The position numbers and the translations under genes were made by a program. From an uncultured Winogradskyella sp. (GTDB lineage: Bacteria > Bacteroidota > Bacteroidia > Flavobacteriales > Flavobacteriaceae), in contig NZ_CANMJY010000009.1 of the NCBI RefSeq assembly GCF_947498345.1, positions 124,001-188,000 on the forward strand: 64,000 nucleotides of DNA, in the 5' to 3' direction. Position 1 is the stretch's first letter. Each line of letters starts with the position of its first letter. The notes beneath the pieces were generated by a model. The model ran no database searches and was not told the DNA's origin. It saw only the letters and a list, made by a program, of their open reading frames with translations. Below are positions 54,714 to 62,919 of the stretch, one piece after another.

Positions 54714-56822
54714 ATGAAGCATATCTGGCTTGTATCGCTTTTATTGATTTCCTTTTTAAGTAGTGCTCAAACAATTTCAACATACGAAAAGCCCCCAGTT
54801 TTTAGTGAATGTGATTCACTGGCTATTAATCAACTAAAGTCATGTTTTAATTATTCGCTAAACAGCTTTATCTATAAAAACTTTAAGATACCTCAAGTAG
54901 TAATTGATGAAAATTATAAAGGAGACCTACAGGTATTATTTGAAGTTGATAAAGAAGGAGTGTTTAAAGTCGTTTATATCGATGCGATTTATGATGAATT
55001 AAAAGCCGAAGCAAAACGTGTCTTTGAGAAACTTCCTAAAGTTAAACCAGCGACATACAATAGTAGACCAGCCTTTGTGCAATATAGTATTAGCATTGCA
55101 ATTCCTTTAACCGAGCCTGTTAAAGAAGATTATGAAACGAATAAAATTCTATTATCAAAAAAGGAAGGTCTTAATGCTACATTATCTGATGAGTTTGATA
55201 AAGTGAATGCAGAACTAAAGCCTTACGAAAAATTAGAATATAGTAGTCAGTTAAACATACCATTTACACATTCGTACTATGCGCGTTTTGATGACGAAAT
55301 GAATGCCATAGGCACTAATAGTCATACAGCAGCTAAACCATTTGTATATAGTGATGTAGAGCGTTACTACGACATTAAAGCCGAAAAAGAAAGCTTAGCA
55401 AAAGAAACAGGCTCCTGGTTGGGCAGAAAATTATACAATGAGCACTTAGTTGAGGTTCAGGGTAAAGATTATTGGTTTACAGTAGATCCTGTCTTTGACT
55501 TACAAGTTGGCTCAGACTCGGGGGCAGATAACAGTACTTGGAATAATACCAGAGGTATTTTTATACAGGGTGGATTGGGTAAAAAGCTAAGTTTTTCAGC
55601 TTCAGTGTTTGAAAGCCAAGGGCGTTTTGCAGATTACTTTAATCGTTATGCTGAGAGCTTAGGTAAGCCAAACTCAGATACCGAAATTGCCGTGATTCCT
55701 GGTCGAGGAATCGCAAAACGTTTCAAAAGTAATAGTTACGATTATCCTGTGGCAGAAGGTTATCTTTCTTACACACCAAGTAAGCATTTAAATATTCAGT
55801 TAGGACATGGTAAAAATTTTATAGGTGATGGTTACAGATCATTATTGCAAAGTGATGTAACTAATCCTTACACATATCTTAAGCTTAATACTAATTTTTG
55901 GAAGATTAAATATACTAATACATGGATGTGGCTTCGCGATATTAGACCAGAAGTAGAAGAAGATGGTGCATTTTTAACCAAGTATATGGCAAATCATTAC
56001 TTAAGTTGGAATGTGTCTAAACGCCTCAATATTGGTTTATTTGAATCTGTAATGTGGGTCGATGTTAATGGACGAGGTTTTGATATTAATTATTTAAATC
56101 CAGTCATATTTTTTAGAGCCATAGAGTTTGAGTCTGGGCAAGATGCAGGAAATGCTATTTTAGGGGCCTCAGCTAAATACAAATGGAATAATAAAGTGAA
56201 TCTTTATGGTCAGTTTATTTTAGATGAGTTTTCGCTTGGTGATATAAAGGGAGGAGAGAAAAGCTGGAAAAACAAGTATGGTTATCAACTAGGAGTAAAA
56301 TATTTTAATGCTTTTAAGGTAAATAATTTAATGCTTCAAGCAGAATATAATCAAGTCAGACCTTATACTTATTCTCATAACTCTATAGTACTCAACTATG
56401 CACATGCTAATCAACCAATGGCACATCTTTGGGGAGCTAACTTTAAAGAATTGGTTTTAATTGGTCGTTATAATTACAAACGTTGGTTTGCCGATGCAAA
56501 ATTTATTATTGGTAAAAGAGGTTTCGATTTTAATGATGGTCAGGATGATTCTTCCTATGGTGGTGATATATTCAGAAATGAGGAAGATAGACCATTTGAT
56601 AATGGTGTTAAAATAGGTCAGGGAAATAAAACCAACAGTTTTATGACAGAATTACAAGCAGGTTATTTGTTAAATCCTGAAACAAATTTAAAGTTGTTTA
56701 CTAACATAGTTTTCAGAGATTTTAGCCCAGATGCAATTACGCAATCCACTATGGATTCTAATACGCTTTGGTTTAGTGTTGGAGTAAGAACAGACTTGTT
56801 TAATTGGTATAATGATTTTTAG
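54714..56822 (+). CDS. remB: RemB-like outer-membrane protein with N-terminal TonB-C-like domain
   Basis: This 702-residue protein has a signal peptide (ending FLSSAQ). An N-terminal domain (about 20-140) resembles the C-terminal domain of the two upstream TonB proteins: PPVFSECD, KSCFNYSLNSF, LQVLFEVDKEGVFKVVYID, KRVFEKLPKVKPATYNSR. The rest (about 190-702) looks like a beta-barrel of the capsule-assembly Wzi/gliding type (NIQLGHGKNFIGDGYRSLL). Length, architecture and the position after sprA-gcvH-vanZ-tonB match RemB, a mobile surface gliding protein of Flavobacterium johnsoniae. A near-consensus -7 box (TATCTTTC, 54682-54689) precedes it. The stop overlaps the convergent pseudogene by four bases. 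Confidence 0.82.
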   Translation: MKHIWLVSLLLISFLSSAQTISTYEKPPVFSECDSLAINQLKSCFNYSLNSFIYKNFKIPQVVIDENYKGDLQVLFEVDKEGVFKVVYIDAIYDELKAEAKRVFEKLPKVKPATYNSRPAFVQYSISIAIPLTEPVKEDYETNKILLSKKEGLNATLSDEFDKVNAELKPYEKLEYSSQLNIPFTHSYYARFDDEMNAIGTNSHTAAKPFVYSDVERYYDIKAEKESLAKETGSWLGRKLYNEHLVEVQGKDYWFTVDPVFDLQVGSDSGADNSTWNNTRGIFIQGGLGKKLSFSASVFESQGRFADYFNRYAESLGKPNSDTEIAVIPGRGIAKRFKSNSYDYPVAEGYLSYTPSKHLNIQLGHGKNFIGDGYRSLLQSDVTNPYTYLKLNTNFWKIKYTNTWMWLRDIRPEVEEDGAFLTKYMANHYLSWNVSKRLNIGLFESVMWVDVNGRGFDINYLNPVIFFRAIEFESGQDAGNAILGASAKYKWNNKVNLYGQFILDEFSLGDIKGGEKSWKNKYGYQLGVKYFNAFKVNNLMLQAEYNQVRPYTYSHNSIVLNYAHANQPMAHLWGANFKELVLIGRYNYKRWFADAKFIIGKRGFDFNDGQDDSSYGGDIFRNEEDRPFDNGVKIGQGNKTNSFMTELQAGYLLNPETNLKLFTNIVFRDFSPDAITQSTMDSNTLWFSVGVRTDLFNWYNDF

Positions 56823-57708
56823 GGCTTTTCTTTTTTTAAGCTCTTATAAAAAGTTAAACGGATACGTTCACTATTAATAAAACCTGATCCATAACCTAAA
56901 TCATCATAAGTCTTAGTGATATTAGAGTCAACTTTTACGTCGTCTTCAGTTTTATTATTGTCGATTGCTTTTTGTATATTATCTCTAAGAGTTTCAAGCA
57001 TAGTCAAGAAGTTTTTGTATTCTTCTTTATTAGAAACTTTACCATGTCCAGGGATAATTTTAGTGTCTTCATCAATAAGCATTAAGCCGCGTTTTACAGC
57101 TTCAATGTAACCGTCTACACTTCCCCAGAATTTAAATCAATATATGGATAACGTCCATTAAAATAAGTATCGCCAGTATGTAATACATTGCTTTCAGTAA
57201 AATAGAGTATGACATCTCCATCTGTATGTGCGTTTGAAACATGAAAAATGGCTACACTTTCATCATTTATAGTAATACTTAGTTGGTCATTAAAGGTAAT
57301 TACGGGTAAGGCTTCTTTTGGTTTAATACTACCATTATGTTGTTTGCTTTCTAAGCGTTTTTTTACATTATGATGAGCGATAATAGTTGCACCAGCTTTT
57401 GCCATATTTTCATTACCACCTGTATGATCTCCATGATAATGGGTATTAACCAAAAATCTAAGAGGTTTATCACTCAAGGCTTTAATTGCGCTCAAAATTT
57501 TTTCAGACAACGGGGCAAATTGATCGTCAATTACAAAAACACCGTCTTCACCAACAGAAACACCAATATTACCACCTGCACCTTGTAACATATATGTATG
57601 GTCAGAAAGTTTGGTAGTTGTAATTTCTACCTTATCAAAACGACCTTGAGCATATAATGATGTTGAAATAAATAGAATAAAAATGGAAAGAAATTGAGAA
57701 ATAGTCAT
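56819..57708 (-). pseudogene. Metallo-beta-lactamase-fold hydrolase broken by a one-base frameshift
   Basis: Two adjacent minus-strand frames make up one protein. The first (57708 to 57115, 197 residues) has a signal peptide, the zinc motif HYHGDHTGG, HTDGDVILYF and HTGDTYFNGRYPYID, then hits a stop. The second (57082 to 56819) continues with MLIDEDTKIIPGHGKV, including the last zinc-site block PGHG. The span is 890 bases, and adding one base makes exactly 297 codons. Inserting one G into the run of four G (plus-strand CCCC at 57123-57126) restores the reading NSGGSVDGYIEAVKRGLMLI across the gap. It is either a recent pseudogene or a homopolymer sequencing error. The intact protein would be a secreted or periplasmic MBL-fold hydrolase of unknown substrate. 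Confidence 0.88.
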
Positions 57709-57746
57709 ACTATTATTTTAAGTGCTTTAAGTCTCATAAAAATACG

Positions 57747-57754
57747 CAAACTTA
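57747..57754 (-). promoter_or_regulatory. Candidate -7 box for the frameshifted hydrolase gene
   Basis: On the minus strand this reads TAAGTTTG, a consensus -7 box about 38 bp before the start codon. No clear -33 box was seen. Confidence 0.45.
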
Positions 57755-57793
57755 CAGTAAAGTATGAGCCAGAATTAAAACTATGGGCTTACG

Positions 57794-57824
57794 TTGGCTA
57801 TAAGTAAATTTCAAACTATCTTTG
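57794..57824 (+). promoter_or_regulatory. Promoter of the ctaB-coxC operon
   Basis: TTG at 57794-57796 and TATCTTTG at 57817-57824 are separated by exactly 20 bp, followed by GCACTC, a typical start context. The promoter lies inside the longest possible open frame of ctaB, so that longer start is unlikely. Confidence 0.75.
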
Positions 57825-57856
57825 CACTCGCTAAGAACAGAACAAAAATACATAGC

Positions 57857-58750
57857 TTGAGCAGCACAAAATCTTCGGTTTCAACAACTTCAGCGCTTAC
57901 AGATTTTAAGGAAATCACAAAAATGGGATTATCCATAAGTGTCGTGTTTTCGGCAATTGCTGGTTATTTACTTGGTGTTGAGTCTATAAATTTCACAACA
58001 TTATTGTTGTTAGCATTTGGTGGTTATTTTATGGTAGGGGCATCTAATGCATACAACCAAATCATAGAGCGCGATTTAGATGCGCTTATGGATAGAACCA
58101 AAAATAGACCTATTCCTGCTGGTCGTATGTCTGTAAATACAGCATTTATAATCGCTACATCTTTTACAGTTTTGGGATTGATTACCTTGTATATTATTAA
58201 CCCCAAAACCGCAATGTATGGTGCTATATCCATTTTCTTGTATACAAGTGTATATACACCGTTAAAGACAAAAACATCATTAGCTGTTTTTGTAGGAGCA
58301 TTGCCTGGTGCTATTCCTTTTATGTTGGGTTGGGTAGCTGCACGTAATGATTTTGGTATTGAACCCGGAACATTATTTGCGATTCAATTTTTTTGGCAAT
58401 TTCCTCATTTTTGGGCCATAGGTTGGTTTTTGTACGAAGATTATAAAAAAGGGGGCTTTTTTATGCTACCAACAGGAAAGCCAGATAAAGGAACTGCTGT
58501 GCAAATTATAATGTATAGTGTATGGACAGTTATTGCTTCTATAATACCAGTTTTTGGTTTTACAGGAGATTTAAAATTATCTATTGTTGGTGCAGTATTA
58601 GTGTTTTTATTAGGTATGGTGATGTTGGTATATGCGTTTAGATTATTTCAAAAACGTACTGCTAAAGCCGCAAAACAACTAATGCTGTCTAGCGTATTTT
58701 ATATTACCATGTTGCAGATTATATATGTTGCAGATAAATTTTTGAGATAA
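57857..58750 (+). CDS. ctaB: Protohaem IX farnesyltransferase (haem O synthase)
   Basis: This UbiA-family membrane enzyme of about 297 residues converts haem B to haem O by farnesylation, the first step towards haem A for the aa3 oxidase. The polyprenyl-diphosphate site is visible (NAYNQIIERDLDALMDRTKN, with NxxxD and DxxxD spacing), and a second conserved block is in the middle (YTPLKTKTSLAVFVGALPGA). About nine membrane helices are predicted. I start it at the TTG at 57857 (MSSTKSSVSTT), because the promoter boxes lie upstream inside a longer frame opening at 57794. An ATG at 57923 would remove the conserved FKEITK segment. The next gene begins at the base after its stop. Confidence 0.93.
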   Translation: MSSTKSSVSTTSALTDFKEITKMGLSISVVFSAIAGYLLGVESINFTTLLLLAFGGYFMVGASNAYNQIIERDLDALMDRTKNRPIPAGRMSVNTAFIIATSFTVLGLITLYIINPKTAMYGAISIFLYTSVYTPLKTKTSLAVFVGALPGAIPFMLGWVAARNDFGIEPGTLFAIQFFWQFPHFWAIGWFLYEDYKKGGFFMLPTGKPDKGTAVQIIMYSVWTVIASIIPVFGFTGDLKLSIVGAVLVFLLGMVMLVYAFRLFQKRTAKAAKQLMLSSVFYITMLQIIYVADKFLR

Positions 58751-59350
58751 ATGGATTTAACACAAGGTACACCAGAAGAGAAAAAAGCGAGATCTAAAAA
58801 GATGATGCTCTGGTTTGGAATCGGTTCTTTAATTATGTCTTTTGCGGCATGGATAAGTGCTTTTATCGTAAGTGCAAAACAGAGAAAAGATAAAGATTGG
58901 TTAAATAATTACGAATTACCAGATGCATTTTTAATAAGTGTTGGTATTATTTTATTAAGCAGTTTAACCTTTATTTTAGCAAAACGTGCCTTAAAACAAA
59001 ATAACAGACCAATGACCACTGTGTTGTTACTGGTAACATTTGTACTTGGTATAGTATTTATTTATAACCAATTTGTAGGTTTTGGTCAGATGATGGCAGC
59101 AGGTCACTATTTTACTGGCGAATCAAGTAATATTACAATGACCTATATATTTTTATTGGCTGCAGTACATATAGGTCACGTCATTGCTGGGTTGATATGT
59201 GTAATTGTTGTAATTTATAATCATTTTAAACAGAAGTATAATGCCAACAATATGTTGGGTTTAGAACTTGCTGCAAATTTCTGGCATTTCGTAGACCTAC
59301 TTTGGCTTGTGCTCTTTTTGTTTTTATATTTTTTTAGAGATATAATTTGA
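58751..59350 (+). CDS. Cytochrome c oxidase subunit III, short form
   Basis: This 199-residue haem-copper oxidase subunit III has five membrane helices. Family features include NNRPMTTVLLLVTFVLGIVF, FTGESSNITMTYIFLLAAVH and the final NFWHFVDLLWLVLFLFLYF. It starts directly after the ctaB stop codon, so translation is coupled. A second, longer subunit III gene follows. The pair probably serves the oxidase encoded by coxB-coxA 24 kb upstream; which of the two is incorporated cannot be read from sequence. Confidence 0.93.
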   Translation: MDLTQGTPEEKKARSKKMMLWFGIGSLIMSFAAWISAFIVSAKQRKDKDWLNNYELPDAFLISVGIILLSSLTFILAKRALKQNNRPMTTVLLLVTFVLGIVFIYNQFVGFGQMMAAGHYFTGESSNITMTYIFLLAAVHIGHVIAGLICVIVVIYNHFKQKYNANNMLGLELAANFWHFVDLLWLVLFLFLYFFRDII

Positions 59351-59386
59351 TTATTTTTGTCCAATCTTAAAATTTAAATAATTTCT

Positions 59387-60388
59387 ATGGATTCTACAGT
59401 AGCAAATGCTGGTACAGATGAGAAAACTTGGGGAGGCGGAAACCAACCGCTCAAAGCAAGTTACGGAAAGATGATGATGTGGTTTTTCATTGTATCAGAT
59501 GCATTAACATTTTCTGGTTTCTTAGCCGCCTATGGTTTTTCTAGATTTAAGTTTATAAAAGAATGGCCAATTGCAGATGAAGTGTTTACACACGTACCAT
59601 TTTTGCATGGTCAGGAATTACCAATGATCTATGTAGCGTTTATGACATTTATTCTTATTATGTCTTCTGTAACTATGGTATTAGCTGTAGATGCAGGTCA
59701 CCATATGAATAAAGCCAAAGTCACCTTATATATGTTTTTAACTATTATTGGTGGTGCTATATTTGTTGGTTCACAAGCATGGGAATGGGCTACTTTTATA
59801 CAAGGAGATTATGGAGCTGTGCAAACAAAAGGTGGAAATATTCTACAATTTGGTGAAAATGTAACAGTTGATGGTAAAGAAAAGTTTAAGCGTATTTCAA
59901 TAGATGAATTTGCAATACATCATACTACTGAACGTGCTGAGCACGATCGTAGCAGTGGACTTTGGTTTGTTACCGAAGCATCATTGCCACCTTATACAGT
60001 AGGTGAGATTTATGATGGTTTAGCTGCTAATGAAAATATACTGGTAAGGACACAAATCATTAACGAAAATGGTGAAAAAACTATATTATCTAGAGAAGAA
60101 TCCTTAAAGCAAATAAAAGAAAATGGAAAGCTCGTAGTTAAAGGAGCTAACCTTCATGTTAATGAATATGGTACAGCTTTATTTGCAGATTTCTTTTTCT
60201 TTATCACAGGATTCCACGGATTCCACGTATTTTCTGGTGTAGTAATTAACATTATTATATTCTTTAATGTTATCCTTGGTACTTACGAAAGACGAGGAAG
60301 CTACGAAATGGTGGAAAAAGTCGGATTGTATTGGCACTTTGTCGATTTAGTTTGGGTATTTGTATTCACATTCTTCTACCTAGTATAA
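59387..60388 (+). CDS. Cytochrome c oxidase subunit III, long form with soluble insert
   Basis: This 333-residue subunit III differs from the preceding one in having a polar insertion of about 120 residues (roughly 135-260) between membrane helices. The insert begins after EWATFIQGDYGAVQTKGGNI and ends before the helix with TALFADFFFFITGFHGFH. The closing helix carries the family signature GLYWHFVDLVWVFVFTFFYLV. The insert is predicted to be soluble and has no known motif. A TATTTTTG box at 59352-59359 may be a secondary promoter. The subunit IV gene is 20 bp downstream. Confidence 0.92.
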   Translation: MDSTVANAGTDEKTWGGGNQPLKASYGKMMMWFFIVSDALTFSGFLAAYGFSRFKFIKEWPIADEVFTHVPFLHGQELPMIYVAFMTFILIMSSVTMVLAVDAGHHMNKAKVTLYMFLTIIGGAIFVGSQAWEWATFIQGDYGAVQTKGGNILQFGENVTVDGKEKFKRISIDEFAIHHTTERAEHDRSSGLWFVTEASLPPYTVGEIYDGLAANENILVRTQIINENGEKTILSREESLKQIKENGKLVVKGANLHVNEYGTALFADFFFFITGFHGFHVFSGVVINIIIFFNVILGTYERRGSYEMVEKVGLYWHFVDLVWVFVFTFFYLV

Positions 60389-60408
60389 TAGCAATTTAAG
60401 ATTCAGTT

Positions 60409-60855
60409 ATGGCACACGAACATAAATTAGAAATATTTAGAGGACTTTGGAAATTTAAGTCTAACACACAAAAGATTTGGGGGGTTTTAGCTTTTTTAAC
60501 TCTAGTTACTGCAGTTGAGGTTATACTTGGTATATATAAACCAGAAGGTTTAATGACACCTTGGATGACTCCTTTTGAAGGTGGTTTCTTTGCAACACTA
60601 ATGAATATCATTTTTTCAGCGTTTATATATATGAAGCCTTTAAATTTAATATTCATTATATTAACTATTGTAAAAGCATATTATATCACCTGGGATTTTA
60701 TGCATATGCGAGATGAAACTAAAGCATTAAGACGCATGGTTGTTTGGACAGCAGTTTTTCTAATCTGTTATCTGATTTTTATCCTTTTACAAGAAGGTGG
60801 TTATGTATTCGAAGTCTATAATGCTGACGATGCAATAATAAAACGTGATTTTTAA
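60409..60855 (+). CDS. Cytochrome c oxidase subunit IV (CtaF-like)
   Basis: This 148-residue protein has three membrane helices typical of bacterial oxidase subunit IV (KIWGVLAFLTLVTAVEVILGIY, then a helix ending AYYITWDFMHMRDE, then a third helix). Its N-terminus is polar (MAHEHKLEIFRGLWKFKSN) as in Bacteroidota homologues. The subunit supports assembly or stability of the oxidase. It is the last gene of this unit and is followed by a clear terminator. Confidence 0.9.
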   Translation: MAHEHKLEIFRGLWKFKSNTQKIWGVLAFLTLVTAVEVILGIYKPEGLMTPWMTPFEGGFFATLMNIIFSAFIYMKPLNLIFIILTIVKAYYITWDFMHMRDETKALRRMVVWTAVFLICYLIFILLQEGGYVFEVYNADDAIIKRDF

Positions 60856-60882
60856 TTACAAATGATTACGTTAAAAGATATC

Positions 60883-60913
60883 AAAAGGTGGTTTTTCTAA
60901 ACCGCCTTTTTTA
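60883..60913 (+). terminator. Terminator of the ctaB-cox operon
   Basis: AAAAGGTGGTTT, a TTCT loop and AAACCGCCTTTT form a 12-bp stem with one G-T pair, then a T-run. Confidence 0.88.
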
Positions 60914-60919
60914 TTTTTG
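60912..60919 (+). promoter_or_regulatory. Candidate -7 box for the SCO-like gene cluster
   Basis: TATTTTTG followed by CAATTC fits TAnnTTTG, 35 bp before the ATG at 60954. It directly abuts the terminator, and the -33 region overlaps the hairpin. Confidence 0.45.
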
Positions 60920-60953
60920 CAATTCAAAATTCTTACTGTCTTATATATAAAAG

Positions 60954-61649
60954 ATGAAAGTTAATAACACCAAACGTTACGCCGTTTTAAGTATCTTGTT
61001 TTTCTTACCAGTAGCGTTTTTGTTGATGCTCTATCCATCTACACATAATTATGATCCACTAGAAGTTGTAAATAATAATGTTAAGGAGATTTCAATTTCT
61101 GAAGGCATAAAATTGCAAGACCATATTACAGTATTAGCTTTTTTTGGAAACAATCCAATGGACAACAGTACTGCAGCATTGAATCTTAAAGAGTTGGTCT
61201 ATGATAAATTTAAGGGATTTAAGAAATTTCAGATTATCGTTGTAGCACCTAAAGGATCCGAAGACCACTACTCTGAACTAAAAAAAGAAGTTGCCAGATA
61301 TGAAGACTTAAGGTTTTGGCATTATGTGTTTCATACAGAAGAAGATATCAAAGCAATCTACAACAGCTTAAAGACTCAACGAAGCTTAGATGTAGATTTA
61401 TCAACGGATAATGTGTTTATAATAGACAAAGATAAAAATCAGCGAGGGAGACTAGATGATAGAGAAGATAATGAAAAGGAGCAGAACAAACCAGTACGTC
61501 AATTGTATGCTTATAACTGTATTGAAGTTGCAGAAATAAAGAACAAAATGAGTGATGATATGCGTATTCTATTTACAGAATACCGACAAAAGCGTAAAGG
61601 TGAGTTCGACTCTAATAAACGACGCGAAAAAGAATTAAAAAATGAGTAA
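60954..61649 (+). CDS. SCO-like thioredoxin-fold membrane protein without copper ligands
   Basis: This 231-residue protein has an N-terminal membrane anchor (about 8-28) and a thioredoxin-like domain. Its core strand ITVLAFFGNNPMDNSTAALN aligns by eye with VVEFFFTTCPTICPIMNRNL of the SCO protein encoded next. The copper-binding CxxxC is replaced by NxxxN (residues 67 and 71). A single cysteine remains near the C-terminus (AYNCIEVAE), and the tail is highly charged. Its stop overlaps the SCO start by eight bases, so the two are translated together and may form a pair. I recognise no named family; the function is probably in oxidase assembly. Confidence 0.8.
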   Translation: MKVNNTKRYAVLSILFFLPVAFLLMLYPSTHNYDPLEVVNNNVKEISISEGIKLQDHITVLAFFGNNPMDNSTAALNLKELVYDKFKGFKKFQIIVVAPKGSEDHYSELKKEVARYEDLRFWHYVFHTEEDIKAIYNSLKTQRSLDVDLSTDNVFIIDKDKNQRGRLDDREDNEKEQNKPVRQLYAYNCIEVAEIKNKMSDDMRILFTEYRQKRKGEFDSNKRREKELKNE

Positions 61650-62391
61650 AAAAACAAACTATTCTTATGTAGGTATTGCATTTATTCTATTGGTGTTTGG
61701 AATTATTTTTATTCCAAAAATTATCGACAGAATAAATGCAGACGATATTATAAGAGACGAAAGCCGAAGCAAAGAAGTATCCACATCAATTGAAGGTGAT
61801 AAAAGCGATTTGGTCTATATTAAAATTAACGACAAGCCTAAAAAAGTTCCAGTTTTTAGTTTTACTAATCAAGATGGTAAAACCATAACCAATGCCGATT
61901 ATTTAGGAAAGGTTTATGTGGTTGAATTTTTCTTTACCACATGCCCTACGATTTGCCCTATTATGAATCGTAATTTGATTGAGGTACAAAACAATTTTAA
62001 AAATTTTGAAAATTTTGGTGTAGCCTCGTTTACTATTAATCCAGATATAGACACACCAGAAGTATTAAAAAGTTACGCTGCAAGTTATGGGATTACAAAT
62101 CCTAACTGGCACTTAATGACAGGCAAAGAAGCAGATATTTATACATTGGCAAACGAGGGCTTTAATCTCTACACTTCTAGAAATGAAACTGTAGAAGGTG
62201 GTTTTGAACATTCTGGTAATTTTGCTTTAATAGATAAAGAAGGTTATATCCGCTCTCGTAAGGATAACTTTGGTAACCCAATAATATTTTATAACGGATT
62301 AATAGCAGAAGCTGATGGACAAAATGAAGATGGTATTCCGCAAGAAATTACTATCCTTAAAGAAGATATTGCTAAACTATTGAAAGAATAA
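61642..62391 (+). CDS. SCO family copper chaperone for cytochrome oxidase
   Basis: This 249-residue protein has an N-terminal membrane anchor (about 8-27) and a thioredoxin-fold SCO domain. The copper ligands are Cys101 and Cys105 in FFTTCPTICPIMNR and the His in GGFEHSGNFALIDKEG. SCO proteins help build the CuA centre of oxidase subunit II, which fits the presence of coxB in this window. The order SCO-like, SCO, DUF420 and a small CxxC protein looks like an oxidase-assembly operon. Spacing is tight on both sides (8-base overlap upstream, 2 bp downstream). Confidence 0.94.
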   Translation: MSKKTNYSYVGIAFILLVFGIIFIPKIIDRINADDIIRDESRSKEVSTSIEGDKSDLVYIKINDKPKKVPVFSFTNQDGKTITNADYLGKVYVVEFFFTTCPTICPIMNRNLIEVQNNFKNFENFGVASFTINPDIDTPEVLKSYAASYGITNPNWHLMTGKEADIYTLANEGFNLYTSRNETVEGGFEHSGNFALIDKEGYIRSRKDNFGNPIIFYNGLIAEADGQNEDGIPQEITILKEDIAKLLKE

Positions 62392-62393
62392 TT

Positions 62394-62918
62394 ATGAGTT
62401 CAGGAGAAATAGAAAAAGAAAAAAAATATAATACGTGGGTTGTAGTGCTCTCTATTATAATTCCTTTAGTTGTAGCACTATTATTTAAGGTAAAAATAGA
62501 TATGGAATTACCAGTGTTTTTACCACCAATTTATGCAACAATAAATGCAATTACGGCTTTAGTCTTAATTGTTGCAGTGTTTATGATAAAAAGGGGTAAT
62601 AGAAAACTGCACGAACGCTTAATGAAGTTTGCTATAATTCTATCTGGTTTATTCCTAGTCATGTATGTACTATATCATATGACTAGTAATTCTACTTCAT
62701 ACGAAGGAGATTATAGAGGCTTATACTTATTTATATTAATAAGTCATATTGTGTTATCTATCGCTGTAATTCCGTTTGTGTTGATTACCTATGTAAGAGC
62801 GATTTCTAACAATTTTGAACGTCATAAAAAAATTGCAAAGATTACATTTCCACTATGGCTCTATGTTGCTGTAACCGGAGTTGTGGTTTATATTATGATT
62901 TCACCATATTATAATTAA
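62394..62918 (+). CDS. DUF420 membrane protein
   Basis: This 174-residue protein has five predicted membrane helices and belongs to DUF420 (PPIYATINAITALVLIVAVF, KLHERLMKFAIILSG, YHMTSNSTSYEGD, YLFILISHIVLSIAVIPFVL). Several histidines lie at helix ends, as in other members of the family. DUF420 genes are usually found beside oxidase assembly genes, and some have been linked to maturation of haem-copper oxidases. The position between SCO and the CxxC protein gene supports that, but the biochemical role is not known. Confidence 0.9.
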   Translation: MSSGEIEKEKKYNTWVVVLSIIIPLVVALLFKVKIDMELPVFLPPIYATINAITALVLIVAVFMIKRGNRKLHERLMKFAIILSGLFLVMYVLYHMTSNSTSYEGDYRGLYLFILISHIVLSIAVIPFVLITYVRAISNNFERHKKIAKITFPLWLYVAVTGVVVYIMISPYYN

Positions 62919-62919
62919 C

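Noticed and set aside
58751..60388. The two subunit III frames as one gene split by a frameshift
   Set aside because: Each has its own complete helix set and its own closing WHFVDL motif, so they are two genes.
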